Position numbers and translations under genes: made by a program. The notes under the pieces were generated by a model. The model had not been told where the DNA came from, did not search any database, and saw nothing but the letters and a program-made list of their open reading frames with translations. DNA of 64,000 nucleotides, from assembly GCF_000242455.2 (NCBI RefSeq), contig NC_019892.1, positions 4,526,001 through 4,590,000 of the forward strand. The letters run 5' to 3'. This DNA is from Singulisphaera acidiphila DSM 18658 (GTDB lineage: Bacteria; Planctomycetota; Planctomycetia; Isosphaerales; Isosphaeraceae). Each line of letters starts with the position of its first letter. Position 1 is the first letter of the stretch. Shown here one piece after another: positions 27,007 to 37,000 of the stretch.

Positions 27007-30000
27007 TTGAATTCGTCGGTCGATCCAACCCAACCGGTGCCGGTGGCGATCATCGGAATGGGCTGCCTGTTTCCCAAGGCCGAAGATCTGTCGCGCTACT
27101 GGGCCAACATCCGCGATCGGCTCGACGCGATCACTGAGGTCCCGCCCACCCACTGGCGACCCGAAGACTACTGGGACGGCGACCCCAAAGCCCCCGACAT
27201 GACCTACGCCAGGCGCGGCGGCTACCTCGACCCAGTCGACTTCCCCGCGCTCGAGTTCGGCATCGCCCCCAATAACCTCGAGGCGACCGACACCACCCAA
27301 CTCCTCGGCCTCCTGGTCGCCCGCGAAGCGCTCAAGGACGCCGGCTACGGACCGGGCCGGACCTTCGACCGTAACCGGGTCAGCGTAATCCTCGGCGTCA
27401 CCGGCACCCTCGAGCTGGTGATCCCCCTGGGCGCCCGGCTCGGACACCCGATCTGGAGACGCGCACTCAAAGCCGCAGGGGTCGCCGACGACACCGCCGA
27501 AACGGTCGTCCAAGGGATCGCCGACTCCTACGTCGCCTGGCAGGAGAACTCGTTCCCCGGCCTGCTCGGCAACGTCGCCGCCGGCCGGATCGCCAACCGA
27601 CTCGACCTGGGAGGCACCAACTGCGTCGTTGACGCCGCCTGCGCTAGCTCCATCGGCGCCCTCCACCTGGCCGTGCTCGAACTCGCCTCCCGCCGCTCCG
27701 ACATCGTCCTCACCGGCGGCCTCGACACGTTCAACGATATTTTCATGTACATGTGCTTCAGCAAGACCCCCGCGCTGTCGCCGACCGGCGACGCCCGGCC
27801 GTTCGACGCGGCGGGGGACGGCACGATCCTGGGGGAAGGGCTGGGTATCCTGGCGCTCAAGCGGCTGGACGACGCCCGCCGCGACGGCGACAAGATTTAC
27901 GCGGTGATTCGCTCGGTCGGCACATCGAGCGACGGTAAAGTCGGAGCGGTCTACGCACCCAGCTCGGCGGGGCAGGTCAAGGCGCTCAACCAGGCGTACG
28001 AGTTGGGCGAAGTCTCACCGGCTTCGATCGAGCTGCTCGAGGCGCACGGCACCGGGACCAAGGTCGGGGATGCGGTCGAAATGGCCGCGCTCAACGAGGT
28101 CTACCGCAAGGCCGATGCCGAGAAGACGTGGTGTGCCCTGGGGTCGGTCAAGTCACAGATCGGCCATACCAAGGCAGCGGCGGGGGCTGCGGGTCTGATC
28201 AAGGCCGCGCTCGCCCTGCACCACAAGGTACTCCCCCCCACGGCGAAGGTGACCGCGCCGATCGCGGGGGCCGCGCCGGGGACGTCGCCCTTCTACATCA
28301 ACACCGAGGCACGCCCCTGGATGCCGCGTCCGGAACATCCGCGCCGCGCGGCCGTGAGCGCCTTCGGCTTCGGTGGCAGCAACTTCCACTGTGTCCTCGA
28401 AGAGGCGGAGGCCGAAAAGCAGCAGATCGACTGGGATGGCGACGTGCAGATCCTCGCCGTCTCGGCCCCTAGCCAAGACAGCCTGCTCGACGCACTCAAG
28501 GCCTGGCCCCGCGACCTCGCCTGGTCGGCCTTGCGGGTCGAGGCAGCCCGCTCGCGGGCTCGGTTCCAGAGCGACGCCCCTTGTCGGCTCCTCCTCGTCG
28601 TCGAACGCGACAAGACCGACCTGGGAAGCGTGCTGGAGCAAGCCCGCTCCCTGGTGGAGCGCGGACCGCAGAGCACGCGTCGCTCGGAGAACGGCAACGG
28701 CACGGCTCACGCCCGCCCCCCCGAAGGGATCTTCTACGCAACCGGTCCCGTGGCCGGGGGCTTGGCGATGCTCTTCCCCGGCCAAGGAGCGCAGCACGCG
28801 GGGATGCTCCGGGGCCTGGCTTGCCGGTTCCCGCAAGTCCACGACGCCCTGGCCGAAGCCAATGGCCTCCCCTTGGATGACGGCCGGCGACTGGTCGACC
28901 TCGTCTTCCCGCACCCTGCTTTCTCCGACGCTCAGGCTGAAGAGCAGGAGATCGCGCTCCGCGCGACCGAGGTGGCCCAACCGGCCCTGGGGGCGATGAG
29001 CCTGGGCGTGCTCCGGCTCCTCGAACATTTTGGGATTCAACCCGACGCGGTCGCCGGCCACAGCTACGGCGAGCTCACCGCGCTCTGCGCTGCGGGCCGC
29101 TTCGACGCCAAGGCGCTCGACGCCTTGTCGCGGCGTCGCGGGCGGCTGATGGCGGACTACGGCGGAGCAGGGGAGGCGGGGGCAATGCTGGCCGTCGCCG
29201 CGCCGCTCGACCGGATCGAGGCGGTCGTCCGCGACGCCGGGCTCGACGTGGTGATCGCCAACAAGAACGCGCCCCGGCAGGCGGTCCTCTCCGGCCCCGC
29301 CGACGAGATCGCGCGGGCCGCTCGGTTGTTTGCCGACCTGAAAATCACCGCGCGCCCCTTGGCCGTGTCAGCCGCCTTCCACAGCCGGTTCGTGGCCGAA
29401 GCCCGTGAGCCCTTCCTCGAGACGCTCCGCGCGGTCCCGTTCACCGCGCCTCGAATCCCGGTCTACGCGAACACGACGGCAAGCCCCTATCCGGACGCCC
29501 CCGACGCCGCCCGCGACCTGCTCGCCGGGCAACTCGCGCAGCCGGTTGAGTTCGTCGCCGAGGTCGAGGCGATGCACCGGGCGGGCCTTCGGACGTTCCT
29601 TGAGGTCGGGCCCGATGGCAAGCTCACCGGCCTGGTCCGCTCGATCCTTGAAGGCCGCGAGCACACCGCCTTGGCGGTCGACGCCTCTCGGGGCAAGCGA
29701 GGACATGTTTATGACCTGGCGCTGGCCCTGGCACAGGTCGCCGCCCTGGGACACCCGGTCGCGCTCTCGCGGTGGGACGACGGCGTCGACATCAGCCCGC
29801 AAGCCGCTCGCAAGCCGAGCCTGACCGTCAAGGTCTGCGGCGCCAACGCCTCGCCCACGCCTCCGACTCCGCTCGCGACCAAGCCCAAGCCGCGGCCGGC
29901 CTCCACGCGGCCCGCGACCCCCTCAGTCCCTGCTGCGTCGGGTTCTTCGCCCGCGCCGACGCCTCCTGCTCGGATCGTTCAGTCGACGCCTGCCCCCGTC

Positions 30001-33000
30001 CCGGCTCCCTCGACCAACGGTGGCGCGACGGCCCATCACGGACGCAACGGAACGCACCTCGATCATCCCATGAATCCAACGAACGGCACCCATTCGCCCG
30101 CGCCAACCTCCGCGCCACAGCAACAGACACAGGTACAACCGACCCCCTCACTCCGGTCGAACGATCCGGCCATGCTGGGCCAGGCGCTCCGCAATGCGCA
30201 GGACAACCTGGTCGCGCTCCAGAAGCTCGGCGAACAGACCTCGTCGTTGCACCGGCAATTCCTCGACGGCCAGGATAAGGCGCAGCGCACCTTCCAGACA
30301 CTCCTCGAGCAACAGCAACGGCTGACCTACGCCTCGCTCGGCCTGGTGGACCTCACGCCCACCCCTCCGGCCTACCAGCCTCGCACCGAACTTCCTCGGT
30401 CACGCGATACCCAGGTGAGCGAACCCGCAACGCCTCGGTTCCACGCTCAGCCAGAGCCCCAACCGGTGCCTCAAGCGCGGCCGGTCATCGCTCCGCCCCG
30501 TCCCGCCCCACCGGTCCAAGCCGCACCGACACCAGCCCCGGCTCCGACGCGGACTCCCGTCGCGGCACCGGCACCGACACCTGTGGCCGTCGCGGTCCCC
30601 GCGCAGGTCGATCGCATTCAAGAGGTCTTGCTCGCGGTGGTCTCGGAGAAAACCGGCTATCCCGCCGAGATGCTCGAACCCGACATGCTCCTCGACGCCG
30701 ACCTCGGTATCGACTCCATCAAACGCGTCGAAATCCTCGCCGCTTTGCAGGAACAGCTCCCCGAAGCGCCCGTCGTCAAACCAGAGCACCTTGGCACACT
30801 CCGAACACTCGGCCAGATTGTCGACTTCCTCGGACAAGGCGAAGCCACGGTTGCGACCCCTAGGGGCGTTGAGGAGGCGGTCGCAACTTCCCCTTCGTCG
30901 GACATGGTTCGAGGGGTCCTGCTCGCGGTGGTCTCGGAGAAAACCGGCTATCCCGCCGAGATGCTCGAACCCGACATGCTCCTCGACGCCGACCTCGGTA
31001 TCGACTCCATCAAACGCGTCGAAATCCTCGCCGCTTTGCAGGAGCAACTCCCCGAAGCGCCCGTCGTCAAACCAGAGCACCTCGGCACGCTCCGAACACT
31101 CGGTCAGATCATCGACTTCCTCGCCGTCCCGGTGGCCGTCGCGCCCTCGGTGGCAGGCTCGCAGGTTGCCGACACCGCTCCCGCAGCCGCCCAGGTCCAA
31201 GAGGTCTTGCTCGCGGTGGTCTCGGAGAAAACCGGCTATCCCGCCGAGATGCTCGAACCCGACATGCTCCTCGACGCCGACCTCGGCATCGACTCCATCA
31301 AACGCGTCGAAATCCTCGCCGCTTTGCAGGAGCAACTCCCCGAAGCGCCCGTCGTTAAGCCCGAGCACCTCGGCACTCTTCGAACACTCGGCCAGATCGT
31401 CGACTTCCTCTCGCCTCCCGCGACTGCGACTGCAACGGCGGTTGCGATTGCAACCCCGGTGGCCAAGAAAGCATCCAGGCCTGCCGAAGCGCCGGCCAAG
31501 ATCGAGCCGACTGCTCGGCCCGCGATTCAGCGGCTGGTTGTGACCAGCGTGCCGCTTGATTCTCGCGAAGAGAACGTGGCGATCCGGGCTGGGGGAGAAT
31601 TCTGGATCGCTGGCGAAGACCGTGGCCTCGCCTCGGCCCTAGCCGCCCGGCTGATGGGGATGGGCTATCATCCTCGCCTCGTCGATCGCGCGGAGATCGA
31701 GACGGCGACTCCTCCGACGAAGCTCGACGGCTTGTTGCTCCTGGGGGCGACGGAGGATGAGGACGGCTCGTCGATCAAAGAGGCGTTCCGACTGCTCCGG
31801 ACCTGCGCCGGCAGCCTGAGGCAGGCCGGTCAGAACTCGGGGGCGGTGCTCGCGACCGTCACGCGGCTCGATGGCTCGTTCGGCCTCAACGGCTTGCCCT
31901 CCGCCTCCGGCTCCGCCGTTCCGACCGCGGGCGGGCTGGCAGGGCTGGCCAAAACGGCTGGCCACGAATGGCCCGAGGTCACCTGCAAGGCAATTGACCT
32001 CGATCCCAGGGTCGAGAGCCCGGACGAGGCGGCCACCCTGCTCCTCGCCGAAATCTTCCAGCGCGGGCCGGTGGAAGTGGGCCTCGGGCCGGACGGCACG
32101 CGCATCACCTTGCAGCTCGTCTCGCGCGACCTGGCCGGCACGGCGAGTTCTGAAAGCTCAGCCGAGCTCAATCCGAGCGACGTGGTGATTATCACCGGAG
32201 GAGCCCGGGGGATCACCGCCGAAGCGGCCGTGGCCCTGGCCGAAGCATTGCAGCCGACGATCGTGCTGCTGGGCCGCAGCCCCGAGCCGGTCTCCGAGCC
32301 CGACTGGCTGGTTCCGCTCGCCGACGAGGCCGAGATCAAGCGGGCCCTGGTCGCCCGCGCCAACGGCCACGCAACTCCGCAGATCATCGGGTCCCAGTTC
32401 CGCGACCTCTCGGCCAACCGCGAGATCCTCGCCAACCTCGCGCGGATCGAGGCCGCCGGATCGCGCGTGGTCTACCGCTCGGCCGACGTCCGCGACGCCG
32501 ACGCGCTCCGCGCTCGGCTCGACGAGATCCGCAACGAGTTCGGGCCGATTCGGGCCTTGATCCATGGCGCAGGGGTGCTTGCCGACCGCCGGATCGAGGA
32601 CCAGAGCGACGAGCAGTTCGCGACCGTCTTCGACACCAAGGTCGCCGGCTTGCATGCCTTGCTCGAGGCCACGGCGGGGGACGACCTCCGCGTGCTTGCC
32701 CTCTTCTCCTCCTCCACCGCCCGGTTCGGCCGGACCGGGCAGGTCGCCTACGCCGCCGCCAACGAGATCCTCAACAAGTGGGCCCAGCGCGAGGCGCGCG
32801 ACCGACCGTCGTGCCGCGTCGTCGCGGTCAACTGGGGCCCCTGGGACGGCGGCATGGTCACGCCGTCGCTCCGCCCCCTGTTCGAGTCGGAGGGGATCCC
32901 GCTGATCCCGCCGCGCGACGGGGCCCGCTACCTCGTGGAAGAGATTCGATCGACGACCGACCGACCGGTGGAAGTCGTGGTTCTGGGACCAGGGGAACGG

Positions 33001-33921
33001 AAAGCAGAGGGGCCGCCCCACAACGGGAATGGAAACGGGCAGCAGGCCGCCGTGACCCCCGGGCACGCCCCGATCTTCGAGCGGACGCTGGACCTGACGA
33101 CGACCCCCATCCTCGGGGCGCACGTGATCGACGGCCGGCCGGTCTTGCCGATGGCGCTGACTCTCGAATGGCTCGCCCAGGGGGCCTTGCAACGGAACCC
33201 GGGGCTCGTCTTCGCCGGGATCGACGACCTCCGGCTCTTCAAGGGGATCGTGCTCCGCGACGATCGCCCGGAGACGATTCGCGTATTCGCGGGCAAGGGG
33301 GTCCGTGACGGTTCCTCCTACAAGGTGGCCGTCGAGGTCCGCGGTACGTTGAGCGATGGCCGCGAGATCACGCACGCCAAGGGCGAGGTGATCCTGGCCG
33401 ACCGGCACACCCAGGCCCAGCCTTCGATCGAGGAGCGCAACCTGCCTCCGCTGGCGGCCGGAGTGGCCGAGCTCTATCGCGACGTCCTGTTTCATGGCCC
33501 CGACCTGCAAGGGCTGGAGCGGATCGAAGGGTGCGACGAGTCGGGCATCGTCGCCTCGGCCACGACCGCGCCCTTGCCGCAAGCCTGGCTCGATCGGCCG
33601 CTCCGCCAGGCCTGGGTGACCGACCCCTTGGCCCTCGACTGCGCTTTCCAGATGTTGATCGTCTGGAGCGTCGAGCGGTTCGGCGTCGGTTCGCTCCCCA
33701 CGTTCGTCGGCAACTACCGCCAGTTCCGCCGCGCCTTCCCGACGGACGGGGTTCGCATCCTCACGCGAATCACCGAGGCCGGAACCCATCGCGCCCGCGC
33801 CGACATCGAGTTCCTCGACGGGGACGGCCAGGTCGTCGCATACATGGGAAACTATGAATGCGTAATCGACTCTTCCCTGAACCAGGCGTTTCGGCGCAAC
33901 CAGATGACCCCGATCGGCTAA
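27007..33921 (+). CDS. pfaA: PfaA-like PUFA synthase subunit: KS-AT-ACP-ACP-ACP-KR-DH
   Basis: 2304 aa, starting at TTG 27007 with AGGGGAAG about 5 bases upstream. Ketosynthase ~10-470 with Cys212 (VDAACASS) and His347 (EAHGTGT). Malonyl-type acyltransferase ~580-890 with Ser686 (GHSYGE). A Pro/Ala-rich linker leads to three ACPs whose phosphopantetheine serines (LGIDSIKR) are residues 1237, 1334 and 1430. Ketoreductase ~1540-2010 (VVIITGGARGITAEAA, LFSSSTARFGRTGQVAYAAAN). A C-terminal dehydratase-like domain has His2039 in HVIDGRPVLP, like the PS-DH of myxobacterial Pfa2. It performs chain elongation and ketoreduction in iterative PUFA synthesis. Three ACPs is few for this family (often four to nine). 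Confidence 0.95.
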   Translation: MNSSVDPTQPVPVAIIGMGCLFPKAEDLSRYWANIRDRLDAITEVPPTHWRPEDYWDGDPKAPDMTYARRGGYLDPVDFPALEFGIAPNNLEATDTTQLLGLLVAREALKDAGYGPGRTFDRNRVSVILGVTGTLELVIPLGARLGHPIWRRALKAAGVADDTAETVVQGIADSYVAWQENSFPGLLGNVAAGRIANRLDLGGTNCVVDAACASSIGALHLAVLELASRRSDIVLTGGLDTFNDIFMYMCFSKTPALSPTGDARPFDAAGDGTILGEGLGILALKRLDDARRDGDKIYAVIRSVGTSSDGKVGAVYAPSSAGQVKALNQAYELGEVSPASIELLEAHGTGTKVGDAVEMAALNEVYRKADAEKTWCALGSVKSQIGHTKAAAGAAGLIKAALALHHKVLPPTAKVTAPIAGAAPGTSPFYINTEARPWMPRPEHPRRAAVSAFGFGGSNFHCVLEEAEAEKQQIDWDGDVQILAVSAPSQDSLLDALKAWPRDLAWSALRVEAARSRARFQSDAPCRLLLVVERDKTDLGSVLEQARSLVERGPQSTRRSENGNGTAHARPPEGIFYATGPVAGGLAMLFPGQGAQHAGMLRGLACRFPQVHDALAEANGLPLDDGRRLVDLVFPHPAFSDAQAEEQEIALRATEVAQPALGAMSLGVLRLLEHFGIQPDAVAGHSYGELTALCAAGRFDAKALDALSRRRGRLMADYGGAGEAGAMLAVAAPLDRIEAVVRDAGLDVVIANKNAPRQAVLSGPADEIARAARLFADLKITARPLAVSAAFHSRFVAEAREPFLETLRAVPFTAPRIPVYANTTASPYPDAPDAARDLLAGQLAQPVEFVAEVEAMHRAGLRTFLEVGPDGKLTGLVRSILEGREHTALAVDASRGKRGHVYDLALALAQVAALGHPVALSRWDDGVDISPQAARKPSLTVKVCGANASPTPPTPLATKPKPRPASTRPATPSVPAASGSSPAPTPPARIVQSTPAPVPAPSTNGGATAHHGRNGTHLDHPMNPTNGTHSPAPTSAPQQQTQVQPTPSLRSNDPAMLGQALRNAQDNLVALQKLGEQTSSLHRQFLDGQDKAQRTFQTLLEQQQRLTYASLGLVDLTPTPPAYQPRTELPRSRDTQVSEPATPRFHAQPEPQPVPQARPVIAPPRPAPPVQAAPTPAPAPTRTPVAAPAPTPVAVAVPAQVDRIQEVLLAVVSEKTGYPAEMLEPDMLLDADLGIDSIKRVEILAALQEQLPEAPVVKPEHLGTLRTLGQIVDFLGQGEATVATPRGVEEAVATSPSSDMVRGVLLAVVSEKTGYPAEMLEPDMLLDADLGIDSIKRVEILAALQEQLPEAPVVKPEHLGTLRTLGQIIDFLAVPVAVAPSVAGSQVADTAPAAAQVQEVLLAVVSEKTGYPAEMLEPDMLLDADLGIDSIKRVEILAALQEQLPEAPVVKPEHLGTLRTLGQIVDFLSPPATATATAVAIATPVAKKASRPAEAPAKIEPTARPAIQRLVVTSVPLDSREENVAIRAGGEFWIAGEDRGLASALAARLMGMGYHPRLVDRAEIETATPPTKLDGLLLLGATEDEDGSSIKEAFRLLRTCAGSLRQAGQNSGAVLATVTRLDGSFGLNGLPSASGSAVPTAGGLAGLAKTAGHEWPEVTCKAIDLDPRVESPDEAATLLLAEIFQRGPVEVGLGPDGTRITLQLVSRDLAGTASSESSAELNPSDVVIITGGARGITAEAAVALAEALQPTIVLLGRSPEPVSEPDWLVPLADEAEIKRALVARANGHATPQIIGSQFRDLSANREILANLARIEAAGSRVVYRSADVRDADALRARLDEIRNEFGPIRALIHGAGVLADRRIEDQSDEQFATVFDTKVAGLHALLEATAGDDLRVLALFSSSTARFGRTGQVAYAAANEILNKWAQREARDRPSCRVVAVNWGPWDGGMVTPSLRPLFESEGIPLIPPRDGARYLVEEIRSTTDRPVEVVVLGPGERKAEGPPHNGNGNGQQAAVTPGHAPIFERTLDLTTTPILGAHVIDGRPVLPMALTLEWLAQGALQRNPGLVFAGIDDLRLFKGIVLRDDRPETIRVFAGKGVRDGSSYKVAVEVRGTLSDGREITHAKGEVILADRHTQAQPSIEERNLPPLAAGVAELYRDVLFHGPDLQGLERIEGCDESGIVASATTAPLPQAWLDRPLRQAWVTDPLALDCAFQMLIVWSVERFGVGSLPTFVGNYRQFRRAFPTDGVRILTRITEAGTHRARADIEFLDGDGQVVAYMGNYECVIDSSLNQAFRRNQMTPIG
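30601..31414 (+). repeat. Three near-identical tandem ACP coding repeats within pfaA
   Basis: Units at about 30601-30836, 30895-31127 and 31192-31414 are nearly identical in DNA, including third codon positions, over about 200 bp each; the linkers between them differ. This points to recent duplication or gene conversion. Repeats like this can be collapsed in assembly, so the true ACP number may be higher. Confidence 0.9.
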
Positions 33922-34017
33922 AGCCGTAAGCCCCTCGTCTTGTAGGGGAAGGGGGGCACAGCCATCGCTTCTGACACTCGGTAAACGACTCTTCGCCACT
34001 CATCGACACCAAGAGCA

Positions 34018-37000
34018 ATGCAGCATCGAGAACGCGTGGCGATCGTGGGGATTGGGGGAATCTTCCCCCAGTCTCCCGACCTGGATCGGTTTTGGGCGAA
34101 CGTCGCGGGGGGAATCGACACCACGCGCGAAGTTCCGCGCGGACGGTGGCTGCTCGACGTCGCCGACGCCTACGACTCTCGGGTCGGGGCTCCGGACCGG
34201 GTCTATGCGACCCGCGGCGGCTTCATCGAAGACTTCCAGCTCGACCCCAACGGGCTCAACCTCGATCGAGCGGAGCTCGGGCGGCTTGACCCGATGTTCC
34301 ACCTGGCCCTGCACGCCGGCCGGCAGGCCTGGCAGAGCGCCGTCACTGCAAACCTGGACCGCAGTCGGGTCGGCGTCGTGTTCGGCAACATCGTGCTGCC
34401 GACCGAGACCTCGTCGGCATTGGCCCGTGAAGTGCTCGGGCGCACGATCGCGGAGCAGGTCGGGGCCGTGGATCAGACGGCCGACCACGATCGCGGCGAG
34501 CCGCTCAACGGCTACGTGGCGGGACTGCCGGCGGGAATCCTGGCGAAGGCCCTCGGACTCGGCGGAGGCACGTATACGCTCGACGCCGCTTGCGCTTCGT
34601 CGCTTTACGCCCTGAAGCTCGCGGCCGACGAGCTTCTGGCGGGCCGAGCCGACGCGATGCTGACCGGCGGCCTGTCGCGGCCCGACCCGCTCTACACCCA
34701 GATGGGGTTCTCGCAGCTCCGGGCGTTATCGGCCTCGGGCCGGCCTTCGCCGTTCGACGCCCAGGGCGACGGCCTGATCGTCGGCGAAGGGGCCGGGATG
34801 TTCGTCCTCAAGCGGCTGAGCGACGCCCTCCGGCAGGGGGACACGATCCACGGGATCATCGCGGCCGTCGGCCTCTCCAACGACGTCGACGGCGGCCTGC
34901 TCGCCCCCAGCTCCGAAGGCCAGCTCCGCGCAATGCGCTCGGCCTACGAACGGTCAGGCTGGGACCCGCGCGACGTCGACCTCATCGAATGCCACGCGAC
35001 CGGCACGCCGGTCGGTGACGCCGTCGAGTTCATCAGCTTGCGGGCCCTCTGGGGAACCGAGGGATGGTCCCCCGGCCAGTGCGCAATCGGTTCGGTGAAG
35101 TCGAACATCGGCCACGCCCTGACGGCGGCGGGGTCGGCCGGCCTCTTGAAAGTTCTCTTCGCCTTCAAGCATAAGACGCTCCCGCCGACCGCGAACTTTA
35201 CGACCCCTGCGCCGAGCCTGGACGAGCCGGGGAGCAGCCCGTTCCGGATCCTCAGCGAGGCCCAGCCCTGGCCCGCTCGAGCTAAAGGGGAACCCCGCCG
35301 CGCCGCGATCAGCGGGTTCGGCTTCGGCGGAATCAACGCTCATGCCTTGATCGAAGAATGGGTACCGGAGTCGGCGGAGCCCGCCAGCGAACCGACCGAG
35401 CCGTTGCCCTCCATCCCCGTTGCGATCGTTGGCATGGCCGCGCACTACGGCCCCTTTCAAGGGCTGAGGGCCTTTCAGGAACGGGTACTCGGCGGCGACA
35501 TCCCAGGCGCACCGGACGAGTTGGCCAACTGGTGGGGAGTGCAAGACGCGACCTGGTTCCAACGCCCAGGTGAGCGAAAATCCCCAGGCGGTTACGGCAT
35601 TGATGAGCTCGCGCTTCGACCCGAGCGATTCCGGATCCCTCCGCGCGAGCTCGAGGAGATGCTCCCGCAACAGTCGCTCGCCCTTCAGGTTGCCGCAGAT
35701 GCAATCGCCGACGCCGGCTGGGACGACCGCCCTCGGCTCCGAGCCGGGGTCTTCGTCGGGATCGGGCTCGACCTGAACACCACCAATTTCCACGTCCGCT
35801 GGTCAATGCTCCCCAGCGCCAAACGCTGGAACAAAGAGCTTGGCCTGAACCTGGAGGGCGATGCCCTCGAAGACTGGATCACAGGCCTCCGCGATGCGGC
35901 CGGTCCTCCGCTGACGGCCAACCGGACGATGGGGGCGCTCGGCGGGCTCGTCGCCAGCCGGATCGCCCGCGAGTTCCGGATCGGCGGCCCGAGCTTCACG
36001 GTCTCCAGCGAAGAGACCTCGGGAACCTGCGCCCTCGACGTCGCGGTCCGCCTGCTCGGCCAAGGAGAGATCGACGAGGCGATCGTCGGCGCGGTCGACC
36101 TGGCCTGCGACCCACGCACCTTCCTCTGCGCCGATCGGGTCCACCCATTCTCCCCGTCGGGCACGGTCCGCCCCCTCGACCCGAATGCCGACGGCACCGT
36201 CCCCAGCGACGGCGCAGCCGCCTTGATCGTGAAGCGGCTCGACGACGCCCTGCGTGATGGCGACCGGATCTACGCGGTCATCCGCGGCATCGGCACCTCG
36301 AGCGGGGCCGACACCACCGCCTATGAGACCGCCGCACAGCGGGCATACGCCGCCTCGGGTGTCGACCCGGCCAGCGTCGGCTACCTGGAAACCCACGGCA
36401 GCGGCCGACCCGACGAAGATCAGGTTGAGGCCGAAGCCCTGGCAGCGCTCGGCTCGGCCTGGCCGGAAAGGGCCTCGTGCGCTCTGGGGTCGGCCAAGGG
36501 GGACGTTGGCCACGCCGGCGCTGCGGCAGGCCTAGCCTCATTGATCAAGGCGGCCCTCTGCCTGCACCAGCAGATCCTCCCGCCACTCCGAGGAGGCGAA
36601 ACGCTCCGCCCCGAGCTGGCCACGGCGGCCTCCCCCTTCTTTGTGCCGCAAGGCCCGCAATTCTGGCTCCGCGACCGAGCTCAAGGACCGCGCCGCGCGG
36701 CCGTCAGCGCCCTCGGCCTTGAGGGGAACTGCCACCACATCGTCCTCGAGGGCTTCGAGCCCAAGGCCGGAACGACCACCGCCGACCGGGTCCAGCCCCT
36801 CGGACCGCGTCACCTCGCCCTCTTCGCGATCGAGGCGGACGACGAGCCGGGCCTGCTCCACCAGATGGAGGAACTGGAGGGGCTCGCCTCCCAGAATCCA
36901 GACCAGCCGATCGAAGCACTGGCCCGGACCTGGTGGCATCGCCAGGCCGATGCCCCCCGCCGTCGGCTTGGCCTGGCGGTGCTCGCGGCCGACGCCCCCC

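Noticed and set aside
32158..33999. 613-aa minus-strand frame opposite pfaA
   Set aside because: No domain, composition typical of an antisense shadow; the plus strand encodes KR and DH motifs.
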